DNA of 25,582 nt from Clostridiales bacterium (GTDB taxonomy: Bacteria; Bacillota_E; Sulfobacillia; Sulfobacillales; JAIMBI01), in contig DAHVOH010000048.1 of assembly GCA_027318915.1 (NCBI GenBank), positions 1 to 25,582 on the forward strand. The letters run 5' to 3'. The notes below the pieces were generated by a model. The model did no database searches and had not been told where the DNA came from. It saw nothing but the letters and a program-made list of their open reading frames with translations. Within the stretch, counting starts at the first letter, position 1. Every line of letters begins with the position of its first letter. Below are positions 1 through 9,466 of this stretch, piece by piece. The translations under genes were made by a program, and so were the position numbers.

Positions 1-2
1 TA

Positions 3-422
3 AAACGCGAAGGATTCTCCGACCGGGACGTGTCCCTAGTGGCCAAGGACCCGCGCACCGGCAAGATAGAAAAGCACACCGCGGGTCAGGGCGGCCATGG
101 GCACGACAGCGTGTGGGATGGCACCGCCATCGGGGCGGGAGTTGGTGCGGGGGCCGGCCTGCTGGCCACGGCCGGCCTGCTGGTCATTCCCGGCATCGGG
201 CCCATCCTGGCGCTGGGTCCGCTGGCGGCCACCCTGGGAATGGGCGCCGCTGGCGGCCTGGCCGGTGCCTTTATCGACTGGGGGGTGCCTGCCAACGAGG
301 GGCACCGGCTGCAGCAGGACGTGGAGCGCGGGGAAGCCATTGTCTTGGTGGATTCCCCCACAAGCGACCGGGCGGCCGATATTTTGAGGCGGCACACCGA
401 CCACGTGCAAGTGGTGCGTTGA
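3..422 (+). CDS. General-stress-type glycine-rich protein (5' partial)
   Basis: The 3' part of a gene that starts before the window. The reading frame is open from the left edge, and the residues before the first possible GTG (position 30), KREGFSDRDVSLVAKD, match the N-terminal style of the general stress protein 17M / DUF1269-like family (an 'x-G-F-x-x-x-D-x-S-V-V-A-K-D' pattern). I therefore treat the GTG at 30 as internal. The visible part has a hydrophobic glycine/alanine-rich stretch at about residues 35-85 (GVGAGAGLL, IPGIGPILALGPLAATLG, GAAGGLAG). It ends with a soluble segment containing 'GEAIVLVDSP' and a C-terminal 'HTDHVQVV', also usual for this family. The hydrophobic part may form a membrane-associated glycine-zipper hairpin. 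Family members are linked to stress responses, but their molecular function is unknown. The gene converges on guaA. Family assignment is by pattern recognition only. Confidence 0.75.
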   Translation, partial: KREGFSDRDVSLVAKDPRTGKIEKHTAGQGGHGHDSVWDGTAIGAGVGAGAGLLATAGLLVIPGIGPILALGPLAATLGMGAAGGLAGAFIDWGVPANEGHRLQQDVERGEAIVLVDSPTSDRAADILRRHTDHVQVVR

Positions 423-449
423 CCCCTACAGCGGCAACCTCCCGAGGCG

Positions 450-486
450 CAGAGAAGCCTCCCCTATCATTGGGCGGGCTTCTCTG
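450..486. terminator. Stem-loop between convergent genes
   Basis: A perfect 10-bp inverted repeat (CAGAGAAGCC at 450-459, GGCTTCTCTG at 477-486) lies between the stops of the stress-protein gene (+) and guaA (-). Inside the loop, CCC at 462-464 can pair with GGG at 472-474. There is no clear T-run on either side, so it may act as a bidirectional or processed terminator. The placement between two tail-to-tail genes supports this role. Confidence 0.6.
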
Positions 487-515
487 TCTCCCCTACGCGC
501 ACCAGCAATTTGAGA

Positions 516-2032
<1,517 letters not shown>

Positions 2033-2036
<4 letters not shown>

Positions 2037-2584
2037 TGCGCTTCGCCCTCCCGATGTAGAATACAAACGTCCGGCAGGTTGCGGTACCGCTCCGCAAAAT
2101 CCAGCCCATATCCCACGACAAAGGCGTCGGGAATCTCAAATCCCTTGTAATGCACGGGCACCGCGACCATGCGCCGATCCGGCTTGTCCAACAAAGCGCA
2201 GATGCGCACCGACTGCGGGCCGCGCGCCTTCAAATGTCCAAACAGATAGTTCAGGGTGAGACCCGTATCCACGATGTCCTCAACGATGAGGACATGCTGG
2301 CCGTCTATGGGATGGTCCAGATCTTTCTGGATGCGCACCACCCCCGAAGACCGCGAGGACGGCCCGTAGGAGGACAAGGCCATGAAATCCACATGCAGCG
2401 GCAGCTCAACATGGCGGATCAGATCGGCCGCAAACACATACGCCCCCTTGAGAATCACGATCAAAACCAGGGGCTTGTCCTGATAATCCAGGGTGATCCG
2501 GTGGGCCAACTGCTCCACCTTGCGCGCGATTTGATCGGCGCCAATCAGCACTTCGGTACGCTCGCCCGGATATAGCACGGCCAT
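2033..2584 (-). CDS. hpt: Hypoxanthine phosphoribosyltransferase
   Basis: Salvages hypoxanthine (and usually guanine) with PRPP to give IMP or GMP. The protein has a conserved '[11 protein letters not shown]' segment near residues 45-55, the PRPP-binding loop [10 protein letters not shown] at about 101-110, and the late '[20 protein letters not shown]' block typical of Hpt. About 183 aa, the family's usual size. I chose the ATG at 2584 because GAGGAG lies 6-7 nt upstream; an ATG at 2602 is in frame but has no well-spaced ribosome binding site. Its stop overlaps the probable guaA start, so the two genes appear to be translationally coupled. They form a purine salvage and GMP synthesis unit with related chemistry (both produce purine 5'-monophosphates). 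Confidence 0.95.
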
Positions 2585-2665
2585 CGCCTGTCTCCTCACC
2601 ATCCCTTTCGAGGACGGCGGGCGAATCCCCGCTCCGTCCCGCGACTCATCCCACCCGATCCCGGT

Positions 2666-3067
2666 TTACCACGGTTTGGCTTCGTAGACGCCATCGTTGT
2701 CGGATTCCCGCTGCCGCTGCCAGGACGACCGATCCACCGGGGATCGCCGAGACGGCTCTGTGTGTCCCTGCCGGACCCACCTCTGGCCCCGGAAATATCC
2801 CGGGGCATCGGTGCTCTCCTCCTCGCTCGGCAAAACCGCCTCGGCCAGTCTGTCGCGCACGGCCTTCAGGCTCAGTCCCTCGTCCAACCAGCGCTTGATC
2901 TCGGCCAAACGTTCCACGTCGGCCATCGAAAAGAGACGCTGTCGTCCGGCCGAGCGCAGGGGTGCGACCAATCCCTGCGTCTCGTAATAGCGAATCTGTC
3001 GCTCGGTGAGACCGGTTCGCCGCCTCACTTCGGCCATCGCGCACAGGCCGGGAGTTCTTGCCGCCAT
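2666..3067 (-). CDS. MerR-family regulator, GlnR/TnrA-like
   Basis: A 133-aa DNA-binding regulator. The N-terminal winged-helix MerR domain reads 'MAEVRRRTGLTERQIRYYETQGLVAP', then 'R-S-A-G-R-Q-R-L-F-S' and 'D-V-E-R-L-A-E-I'. The 'RQIRYYE' and 'RLFS' blocks resemble Bacillus GlnR/TnrA more than metal-sensing MerR proteins. The region after about residue 80 is a hydrophilic, Arg-rich, low-complexity tail (PSEEESTD through EAKPW) with no recognisable ligand domain. There are no paired Cys residues suggesting metal binding. The start at 3067 is supported by AAAGGAG 7 nt upstream; the frame is open further upstream. In Bacillus, glnR is usually followed by glnA, but here the next genes are hpt and guaA, so a nitrogen-control role is only a suggestion. 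Confidence 0.85.
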   Translation of the reverse strand: MAARTPGLCAMAEVRRRTGLTERQIRYYETQGLVAPLRSAGRQRLFSMADVERLAEIKRWLDEGLSLKAVRDRLAEAVLPSEEESTDAPGYFRGQRWVRQGHTEPSRRSPVDRSSWQRQRESDNDGVYEAKPW

Positions 3068-3304
3068 GGCACAGCTCCTTTCGCCGAAAACCGTGTCGAG
3101 AAATCGCGCCACCCACCCCTTGGGGCCGCTCCGCGCCGGCACCCGTCACTCAAACAGTACACCAGAAAGGTTCTTATGCGTGCAGGATGACGCATTCACC
3201 CCGCGGATCCTGGGCGCGGCACCTTTAGGCGTCGGGGCGCCGTGCCGGGCTAGGGCCGCGGACAGACCTTGGCGATGTCCCTGTGCCGGCTGGGCACCGT
3301 CTGG

Positions 3305-3357
3305 CCGCCCCCGGTCTTCCAACGCCGGCCACCGCCATCCGGTCTCCCGCCGGCCTG
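3305..3357. repeat. Imperfect tandem repeat, two copies of about 25 bp
   Basis: Copy one (3305-3331) and copy two (3333-3357) share the blocks CCGCC, CCGGTCT and GCCGGCC in the same order, with differences in the spacers between them. They lie within the gene-free region and could be repeated RNA or DNA structural elements. Confidence 0.4.
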
Positions 3358-3623
3358 CATCTTGTCCATCCCGGCGTTGAACACGTTTCGACGGCGATGC
3401 CCAGCCCCGCGATCGGGCTGGGCCGGACACCTCCATCCCTCAGCTTCCGGCGTCCTGACGCCATGGCTTCGCCTGCGTGCGGGTCGGGCTCCGCCCGCCG
3501 CTTACCCTGGACGCCTCGCTGGGCGGATGGCGCTGGTGGCTCCTCTCACCGGTCCTTCCAGGCCCCGACCGACGGCCGTCATCGGGCGACGCGCTTGGAG
3601 GGACAGCGACTCACGGGTGGCGG

Positions 3624-3658
3624 AAAAAGGCCAGGGCCCCGGAGGGCTCTGGCCTTTT
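3624..3658. terminator. Bidirectional Rho-independent terminator
   Basis: A 10-bp stem (GGCCAGGGCC at 3629-3638 with GGCTCTGGCC at 3645-3654, one G-U pair) with a 6-nt loop. It is preceded by AAAAA (3624-3628) and followed by TTTT (3655-3658). It would work in both directions. On the minus strand it can end the transcript of the coiled-coil gene (stop at 3840). On the plus strand no protein gene runs into it, which suggests an unrecognised plus-strand RNA. Confidence 0.75.
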
Positions 3659-3839
3659 CGTCAGCGAGGCTCATGGCTGACGCAATAGGTGGGTGGGGCG
3701 GGCCGGCCCCACCCGTCCGTCATCCCACCGAGCGGATGCGCCGCTATGGTGAGCGCGTCGAGGGCGCAGTGTCCGTGCGCGTTGAAGCGACAAGTGCGCG
3801 CGCCGCATTCAATGCGTTGACCCCCCGTCGACGGGCTGC

Positions 3840-4328
3840 TCAGGCCTCCTCCGCGCGGCCGATCCGCCGCTCCGCCAGATGCCGCTCCAAACGGCCAATC
3901 TCCTGATGCGCCTGACCCAGCTTGTACGACAACTGCTGCAACTCCTCCTGCATGCGGCCCAATCGGTCCTCGCGCTGATCGGCATCCCGCGCCATCGCCT
4001 CGACTAAGGTGCGCAGCATCGTGGACTGACTCTCCATAATGCTGACGAGCCGCCCGAGGTGGTCCGGATCCACCGCGGACTCCGAGACCTTCGGCGTGCC
4101 CCGACGACCCCGCACCGCAACATCGCGGCCCGCTCCTCCCTCCAACGCCAGGCACAGGGAACGGAGCCCCGGATCCCAAGCGGCCAGCGCCTCCGTGGTC
4201 AATGCATAGGGGCGCCCGGCCACGCCCGTCATCCTCTCGGCCTGAAGACGGTTCTCGCGAATGGCTTCCCTGAGGCGGACGGCCACGTCCGGGGCCACCC
4301 GCGCAATCTGGGTCAATGTCACGTTCAT
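3840..4328 (-). CDS. Coiled-coil protein of unknown function, possible DNA-binding N-terminus
   Basis: About 162 aa, unrecognised. The start at 4328 (ATG, 'MNVTLTQIARVAPDVAV') is supported by AGGGAG about 4 nt upstream. An open frame extends upstream but crosses the groEL terminator, so I do not extend it. Residues 1-60 are helical ('LTQIARVAPDVAVRLREAI', 'GRPYALTTEALAAWDPGL') and could be a helix-turn-helix. Residues 60-90 are Gly/Arg-rich. From about residue 95 there is a long heptad-rich coiled coil ('RLVSIMESQSTMLRTLVEAM', then 'LGRMQEELQQLSYKLGQAHQ'). The architecture, a small N-terminal domain plus a C-terminal coiled coil, recalls RacA/MerR-like or plasmid-type repressor proteins, but I cannot assign a family. 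It stands alone between groEL and the gene-free region, with its own terminator and possible upstream direct repeats. Confidence 0.7.
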   Translation of the reverse strand: MNVTLTQIARVAPDVAVRLREAIRENRLQAERMTGVAGRPYALTTEALAAWDPGLRSLCLALEGGAGRDVAVRGRRGTPKVSESAVDPDHLGRLVSIMESQSTMLRTLVEAMARDADQREDRLGRMQEELQQLSYKLGQAHQEIGRLERHLAERRIGRAEEA

Positions 4329-4408
4329 CGGTCTCCCTGAGGGAGTCCCCCCTCTCGTCGCTGTGCTGTACCAAGCCTTCCCAGTCCATCCCCGCTTTAT
4401 TCCCCATC

Positions 4409-4442
4409 CCGGCAATGACAGACATTCGCGTTCCGGCAATGA
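4409..4442. repeat. Direct repeat pair, operator candidate
   Basis: Two exact copies of CCGGCAATGA (4409-4418 and 4433-4442), offset by 24 bp, are flanked by CCCCAT on the left and ATTGGGG on the right. They lie about 80-115 bp upstream of the coiled-coil gene start (4328, minus strand). The spacing and position fit a regulator binding site, possibly for that protein itself. A weak promoter (TTGAAA, 16 bp, TATCAG on the minus strand, around 4474-4501) lies further upstream. Confidence 0.4.
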
Positions 4443-4545
4443 TTGGGGTCGCTCCCTCATCATAATTTGGCCGCTGATATGGGGATTCCTGCCATTTTCA
4501 AGTGAGGTGGCAAACTTTTCCTGGTCGCCGGCCCGCCGCGCGCTG

Positions 4546-4575
4546 AAAAGGCCGCCGGGTTCTCCCGGCGGCCTT
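4546..4575 (-). terminator. groESL Rho-independent terminator
   Basis: A perfect 12-bp stem (AAGGCCGCCGGG at 4548-4559, CCCGGCGGCCTT at 4564-4575) with a 4-nt loop. On the minus strand it is followed by a TTTT run (4546-4549 in plus coordinates). It lies 20 bp after the groEL stop and should end the groESL transcript. Confidence 0.9.
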
Positions 4576-4594
4576 CTCGATGTCGCTCGACGCC

Positions 4595-6417
<1,823 letters not shown>

Positions 6418-6720
6418 TCAGACCGCCACCGTTTGGCTGACCAGGACAGCCGCGATGTCCTTCTCCGCCAAAACCAAAAGGGCCCGATCCTCCACCTTCA
6501 AGCGAGTACCGGCTCCCTGATCGAACAGCACAACATCGCCAACCGCCACCTCTACCGGGATCCGCTGCCCGTTGTCCAACCAGCGGCCCGGACCCACCGC
6601 GACCACCTTGGCCCGCTGCGGTTTGTCCTTGGCCACATCCGGCAGCACGATTCCGGAGGCGGTCTTCTCCTCTTCGATAACTTCCACCACAACCTTGTCC
6701 GCAAGTGGGCGGATGTCCAT
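6418..6720 (-). CDS. groES: Co-chaperonin GroES (Hsp10)
   Basis: A 100-aa GroEL lid protein. It contains 'MDIRPLADKVVVEVIEEEK', the mobile-loop region 'KTASGIVLPDVAKDKPQRAKVVAVGPG', 'PVEVAVGDVVLFDQGAGTRLK' and a C-terminal 'ALLVLAEKDIAAVL', all usual for GroES. I chose the ATG at 6720: it gives the canonical N-terminus and has GGAGGG about 8 nt upstream. The in-frame extension to 6762 runs into the CIRCE operator and is not likely to be translated. First gene of the heat-shock operon groES-groEL. Confidence 0.97.
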   Translation of the reverse strand: MDIRPLADKVVVEVIEEEKTASGIVLPDVAKDKPQRAKVVAVGPGRWLDNGQRIPVEVAVGDVVLFDQGAGTRLKVEDRALLVLAEKDIAAVLVSQTVAV

Positions 6721-6751
6721 CAAAGTCCCTCCTTCGTCCGTCGGGGATTGG

Positions 6752-6778
6752 TTAGCACTCAATGCCCGTGAGTGCTAA
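6752..6778 (-). promoter_or_regulatory. CIRCE operator (HrcA binding site)
   Basis: A perfect CIRCE element: TTAGCACTC (6752-6760), a 9-bp spacer, and GAGTGCTAA (6770-6778). It sits just downstream of the predicted transcription start of groES. HrcA is known to repress groE and dnaK operons by binding this site, with release upon heat shock. hrcA itself is not in the window. Confidence 0.98.
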
Positions 6779-6792
6779 CAGCTCCACCGGTA

Positions 6793-6821
6793 ACTATACC
6801 CATGTCCCCGCCGGGAATCAA
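6793..6821 (-). promoter_or_regulatory. Sigma-A promoter of groESL
   Basis: On the minus strand, -35 TTGATT (6816-6821), a 17-bp spacer and -10 TATAGT (6793-6798). Transcription would begin around 6786, so the CIRCE operator covers the first transcribed bases, as in Bacillus groESL. Confidence 0.85.
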
Positions 6822-6897
6822 ATCCCCGCGAGAAACGATGAGTGTCTCTGCTTGGGCGTGCGGGAACCGGAGGGTCACAGATCGAAAGACCTCTGGC

Positions 6898-7404
6898 TCA
6901 TTCTCCGGATTTCGCCCGATTTGGCGAGCTCTCTTCGTGAGCTGTTCGGCCTGCCAACAGATTCAGCGCGTGCGGCACCGCAGGCGCGACGGCGTCCCAG
7001 CATTCCGCCACCGCCCGGGCCGACCCGGGCAACGCCACGATGAGCGTGGAGCCCACGGCCCCCACCACCTGCCGGGACAGCATGGCGTGCGGATTGGACC
7101 CCACAAACGGGGCCCGCATCGCCTCGGCCATCCCGGGCACTTCCCGGGTGATGACGCGCCGCACGGCCTCCGGCGTAACGTCCCGGGGGCCGAGGCCCGT
7201 TCCGCCGGTCGAGACCACCAGGGCGAACCGCCCCGTCCAAGCCCGCAGGCGCTCCACGATGGCCGCCTCGTCATCCGCAACCACCGCCCGCCCTGTGACC
7301 GAGAAATCGCGGCGCAGCCGTTCCACCAGCCATTCCCCGGAAACATCCGCGCGGACACCGGCAAACACGCCATCGCTTACGGTCAGCACCGCCGCCTCAA
7401 ACAT
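6898..7404 (-). CDS. moaB: Molybdenum cofactor biosynthesis protein MoaB/MogA family
   Basis: About 168 aa. Family members bind molybdopterin and, as MogA, adenylate it with ATP before molybdenum insertion. The key block is 'STGGTGLGPRDVTPEA' (residues about 64-80), followed by 'VPGMAEAMR' and 'LSRQVVGAVGSTLIVALPGS'; together they are diagnostic for the MoaB/MogA fold. The start ATG (7404) overlaps the moaC stop by 8 bp, so moaC-moaB are translationally coupled. The C-terminal 15 residues are hydrophilic and variable. MoaB and MogA cannot be told apart from sequence alone here; in Firmicutes this type of protein is usually called MoaB. It is the last gene of its operon and lies directly before the groESL promoter region. 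Confidence 0.93.
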   Translation of the reverse strand: MFEAAVLTVSDGVFAGVRADVSGEWLVERLRRDFSVTGRAVVADDEAAIVERLRAWTGRFALVVSTGGTGLGPRDVTPEAVRRVITREVPGMAEAMRAPFVGSNPHAMLSRQVVGAVGSTLIVALPGSARAVAECWDAVAPAVPHALNLLAGRTAHEESSPNRAKSGE

Positions 7405-7897
7405 GGAAGCGGGCGTCGCGGCGAAAATGGCCGGAACGTCCCCCCCACTTCTCCACCAGACGCACGGGTCCCAGCTCCATCGATCGGTCCACCGCCTTCA
7501 GCATGTCGTAAAGCGTCAGCAACGTGGCCGACACCGCCGTCAACGCCTCCATTTCCGCTCCCGTGGAGCCACGGGTGCGGACGGAGGCGCTCACCGCGAT
7601 CCCGGTCTCTCCCAGAGCAATGTCAACCTCCACGCCACTCAGGGACAGCGAATGGCAGAGCGGGATCCACTCGGCCGTCCGTTTGGCCGCCATGATGCCT
7701 GCCACGCGCGCCACGGCCAGCACGTCCCCTTTGGGCGTCTCGCCCGCCCGCAGGCGGCGGAGCGTCTCGACGCTGGTGGATAGCCAGCCCTCGGCTACAG
7801 CACCCCGCTCTGTGGCCGGCTTGCCGCCCACATCCACCATGTGCGCCTCGCCTTGGGCATTGAGATGACTGAGTCGGTCAAAGTCCGCGCCCCCCAT
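7397..7897 (-). CDS. moaC: Cyclic pyranopterin monophosphate synthase
   Basis: A 166-aa enzyme of the first step of molybdenum cofactor synthesis; with MoaA it converts GTP to cyclic pyranopterin monophosphate. Typical blocks are 'HLNAQGEAHMVDVGGKPATER', 'AKRTAEWIPLCHSLSLSGVEV' with the conserved LCHSL, and 'GSTGAEMEALTAVSATLLTLYDMLKAVD' with the conserved M-E-A-L-T and D-M-x-K. Start ATG at 7897 has a good GGAAGGAGG upstream. It overlaps the end of the membrane-protein gene by 20 bp and the start of moaB by 8 bp. moaA is not in the window. Confidence 0.96.
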   Translation of the reverse strand: MGGADFDRLSHLNAQGEAHMVDVGGKPATERGAVAEGWLSTSVETLRRLRAGETPKGDVLAVARVAGIMAAKRTAEWIPLCHSLSLSGVEVDIALGETGIAVSASVRTRGSTGAEMEALTAVSATLLTLYDMLKAVDRSMELGPVRLVEKWGGRSGHFRRDARFHV

Positions 7898-8276
7898 CGC
7901 GCCTCGCCTCCTTCTGCAACCGCTCCGCCGCCGGCGCGCGAGCCCGCCCGTAGGCCCGCAGCAGCAGGCGGGGACTTAATCCCAACAGGGTCACGGATGC
8001 TCCCAGAAGAGCCCCCCGAAACAGACCGCTGCCGGACGCGGGCCAGGCCAGCAGGCCCAAGCCCAACAGGCCCGCCCAGAGCCCGCCCAACGTCGCCCCT
8101 TCCGTGCGCGGCCCCGCCCCTGCCAGCAGGGCGACACTCAACGCACACGCCAAGAGGCCTGCCCCCAACGCCCACTCGGACAATCCCCCGGGAAGGGCGC
8201 CGCGATGTACCGCCACCAGCACGGACACGACGGCGAACCCTCCCACGGTCCACACCGCCAACCGAAACTGCCGCAC
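7878..8276 (-). CDS. Small integral membrane protein of unknown function
   Basis: About 132 aa, very hydrophobic. Likely membrane helices are 'LAVWTVGGFAVVSVLVAV', 'WALGAGLLACALSVALLAGA', 'TLGGLWAGLLGLGLLAW' and 'LFRGALLGASVTLLGLSPRLL', followed by an Arg-rich cytoplasmic tail ('RAYGRARAPAAERLQKEARR'). I choose a GTG at 8276, which has AGAGGGG about 10 nt upstream; an ATG at 8327 is possible but lies 16 bp from the divergent deacetylase start. Its 3' end overlaps moaC, which argues for co-transcription. Topology slightly recalls AtpI-type four-helix proteins, but I do not assign a family. Homologue conservation is not checked. Confidence 0.6.
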   Translation of the reverse strand: MRQFRLAVWTVGGFAVVSVLVAVHRGALPGGLSEWALGAGLLACALSVALLAGAGPRTEGATLGGLWAGLLGLGLLAWPASGSGLFRGALLGASVTLLGLSPRLLLRAYGRARAPAAERLQKEARRDGGRGL

Positions 8277-8342
8277 GATCCCGCATCCCCTCTGCGTCCT
8301 GCACATACGATTGAACCGGCTGCCCATCCAGGAGGTGTCACA

Positions 8343-9026
8343 GTGGCCCGCACCCGATTCTGGTGGCTTCTGGCCCTCCTGCCCCTCTTATGGTGGCTGC
8401 ACGGTTCCCCGGCCGGCGCCGTCTCGCGGGTGCCCACCACATTGCCGATGGCGGCCCTCACGTTTGACGACGGCCCCCAGGCCCCCTACACCCCGGACAT
8501 CCTTTCCTTGCTGCAACGCTATCACGCCCGGGCCACGTTTTTCGTTCTCGGCGACAAAGTGGCCGAGAACCCCGGTCTGCTCGCGCAAGAGGCGGCAGCC
8601 GGAATGGAGATCGGCCTGCACGGAATGACTCACTTGAACCTCAACCGCGTGGGCGCCGCCTCTATGGTGCGGGATGCCGAACAAGAAATCCACCTCTTGC
8701 ATCGGACGGCTCCCCGCTTGACGATAGGCTTGTTTCGGCCGCCGTTCGGCTATCGAAGCCCGGCCCTGGTCCGAATCCTCGCCTCACATCACCTGACGCT
8801 GGTGCTCTGGGACGTTGACACCCGCGACTGGACGCGCCCCGGCGTGGCGTTCATCGTCGGTCAGGTCGAGCGGCTGATACGTCCCGGGAGCATTGTTCTG
8901 TTTCACGACGGCGGCGGCAACCGTCAGGAAACTGTGGCCGCCCTCTCCGTCCTTTTGCCCTGGCTCATGCGCCATCACTATCGTCTGGTGACAGTTTCCG
9001 AACTCTTGGCCGCCGCCGGCCAATAG
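8343..9026 (+). CDS. Polysaccharide deacetylase (NodB homology domain)
   Basis: A 227-aa secreted or membrane-tethered carbohydrate esterase family 4 protein that removes N-acetyl groups from peptidoglycan, chitin-like or other polysaccharides. An N-terminal signal/anchor helix ('FWWLLALLPLLWWL') is followed by the NodB motifs in order: TFDDGP (about 40-45, catalytic base and metal Asp), H-G-M-T-H (93-97, metal His pair), RPPFGYRSP (132-140), 'LWDVDTRDW' (155-163) and LFHDGG (186-191, catalytic His). All residues of the metal site are present. Start GTG at 8343 has AGGAGGT about 6 nt upstream; the open frame before it is not likely coding. Divergent from the moaC operon with only about 66 bp between starts. 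The substrate cannot be determined from sequence. Confidence 0.92.
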   Translation: MARTRFWWLLALLPLLWWLHGSPAGAVSRVPTTLPMAALTFDDGPQAPYTPDILSLLQRYHARATFFVLGDKVAENPGLLAQEAAAGMEIGLHGMTHLNLNRVGAASMVRDAEQEIHLLHRTAPRLTIGLFRPPFGYRSPALVRILASHHLTLVLWDVDTRDWTRPGVAFIVGQVERLIRPGSIVLFHDGGGNRQETVAALSVLLPWLMRHHYRLVTVSELLAAAGQ

Positions 9027-9055
9027 CCCTCCGGCGCCGTGCGGTGCTACAATGC
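9024..9055 (+). promoter_or_regulatory. Extended -10 promoter candidate (element A)
   Basis: Just after the deacetylase stop there is TGCTACAAT (-10 TACAAT at 9048-9053 with the TGN extension). No good -35 lies 17 bp upstream. The surrounding 32 bp resemble element B at 9405-9432, which precedes the lipoprotein gene. It could drive the small membrane-protein gene at 9102. Confidence 0.5.
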
Positions 9056-9101
9056 CGGAAAAGGTTGTCCGGGCCGTGGGCCCGGTCGGAGAGGGGGAAC
9101 C

Positions 9102-9398
9102 GTGGCAGGATGGGTGCGGGGCGCCGTCATTGTGGTGGCCCTGGTGGTGCTGGCCGGTTTCCTGTTGCATTTGGTGCTCTGGGCGCTGATGATGGCGGTC
9201 GGGGTGGGATTCCTGCTCCTGGCTTGGTCCCAGGCGCACCGCCATCCCTTCGTTTCGGCGGCGCTGGTCGTGGTGGGGGTGGTGGTGCTGCTCCGGTGGG
9301 GCGGCTTTTGGTTTTGGCTGCTCCCGCTGGGATTGCTGGCCGCAGCGGCGCTGGCGGCCTGGGAGCTGCTGGGACGGCGAGCGGCTCACCGCGGCTGA
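9102..9398 (+). CDS. Small membrane protein of unknown function
   Basis: About 98 aa with three or four hydrophobic segments: 'GAVIVVALVVLAGFLLHLVL', 'ALMMAVGVGFLLLAW', 'FVSAALVVVGVVVLLRW' and 'FWLLPLGLLAAAALAAWELL'. Start GTG at 9102 follows GGAGAGGGGG by about 4 nt; an upstream in-frame ATG at 9039 overlaps the promoter-like element and gives a Gly/Arg-rich extension unlike a protein N-terminus. No family recognised. It sits between two exported-protein genes (deacetylase and lipoprotein), which suggests an envelope role but nothing more specific. The antisense frame at 8784-9389 is a codon-use artefact. Confidence 0.65.
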   Translation: MAGWVRGAVIVVALVVLAGFLLHLVLWALMMAVGVGFLLLAWSQAHRHPFVSAALVVVGVVVLLRWGGFWFWLLPLGLLAAAALAAWELLGRRAAHRG

Positions 9399-9404
9399 GG
9401 CGAG

Positions 9405-9432
9405 TAGCCTCCGGGCCGTAGGGCTACACTGC
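9405..9432 (+). promoter_or_regulatory. Promoter-like element B
   Basis: This stretch aligns with element A (TAGCC, TCCGG, GCCGT, GCTACA, TGC in the same order, with four single-base gaps) and ends in a -10-like TACACT (9425-9430). It also contains an inverted repeat (GTAGCC at 9404-9409 and GGCTAC at 9422-9427). It precedes the lipoprotein start at 9467. A promoter or an RNA hairpin are both possible. Confidence 0.4.
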
Positions 9433-9466
9433 TGAACACATCACCGACGGCGGGAGGCAAAGACGT

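Larger units (their letters stand above)
3068..3839. other. Gene-free structured region
   Basis: About 770 bp with no convincing coding region on either strand; the open frames here are Arg/Pro/Gly-rich, lack family character and run through a strong terminator. It contains several good inverted repeats: CCCAGCCC at 3400-3407 with GGGCTGGG at 3415-3422, GGCGTC at 3449-3454 with GACGCC at 3457-3462, and a terminator at 3624-3658. It also contains a near-duplicated unit of about 25 bp (3305-3331 and 3333-3357). The region separates the GlnR-like regulator from the coiled-coil gene. It could encode a structured non-coding RNA or be degraded sequence. I do not recognise RNase P RNA, tmRNA, SRP RNA or a known riboswitch. 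Confidence 0.55.

Noticed and set aside
3068..3660. RNase P RNA, tmRNA or SRP RNA in the structured region
   Set aside because: Short stretches looked suggestive (a TTTCGACGG on plus, GTGAGAGGAGCC on minus), but the diagnostic GAGGAAAGTCC of RNase P, the T-arm and 3' CCA of tmRNA, and the SRP core are missing.
3283..3906. Plus-strand open frame of 207 aa in the gene-free region
   Set aside because: It runs straight through a strong terminator at 3624-3658 and into the opposite-strand coiled-coil gene, and has no protein-family character.
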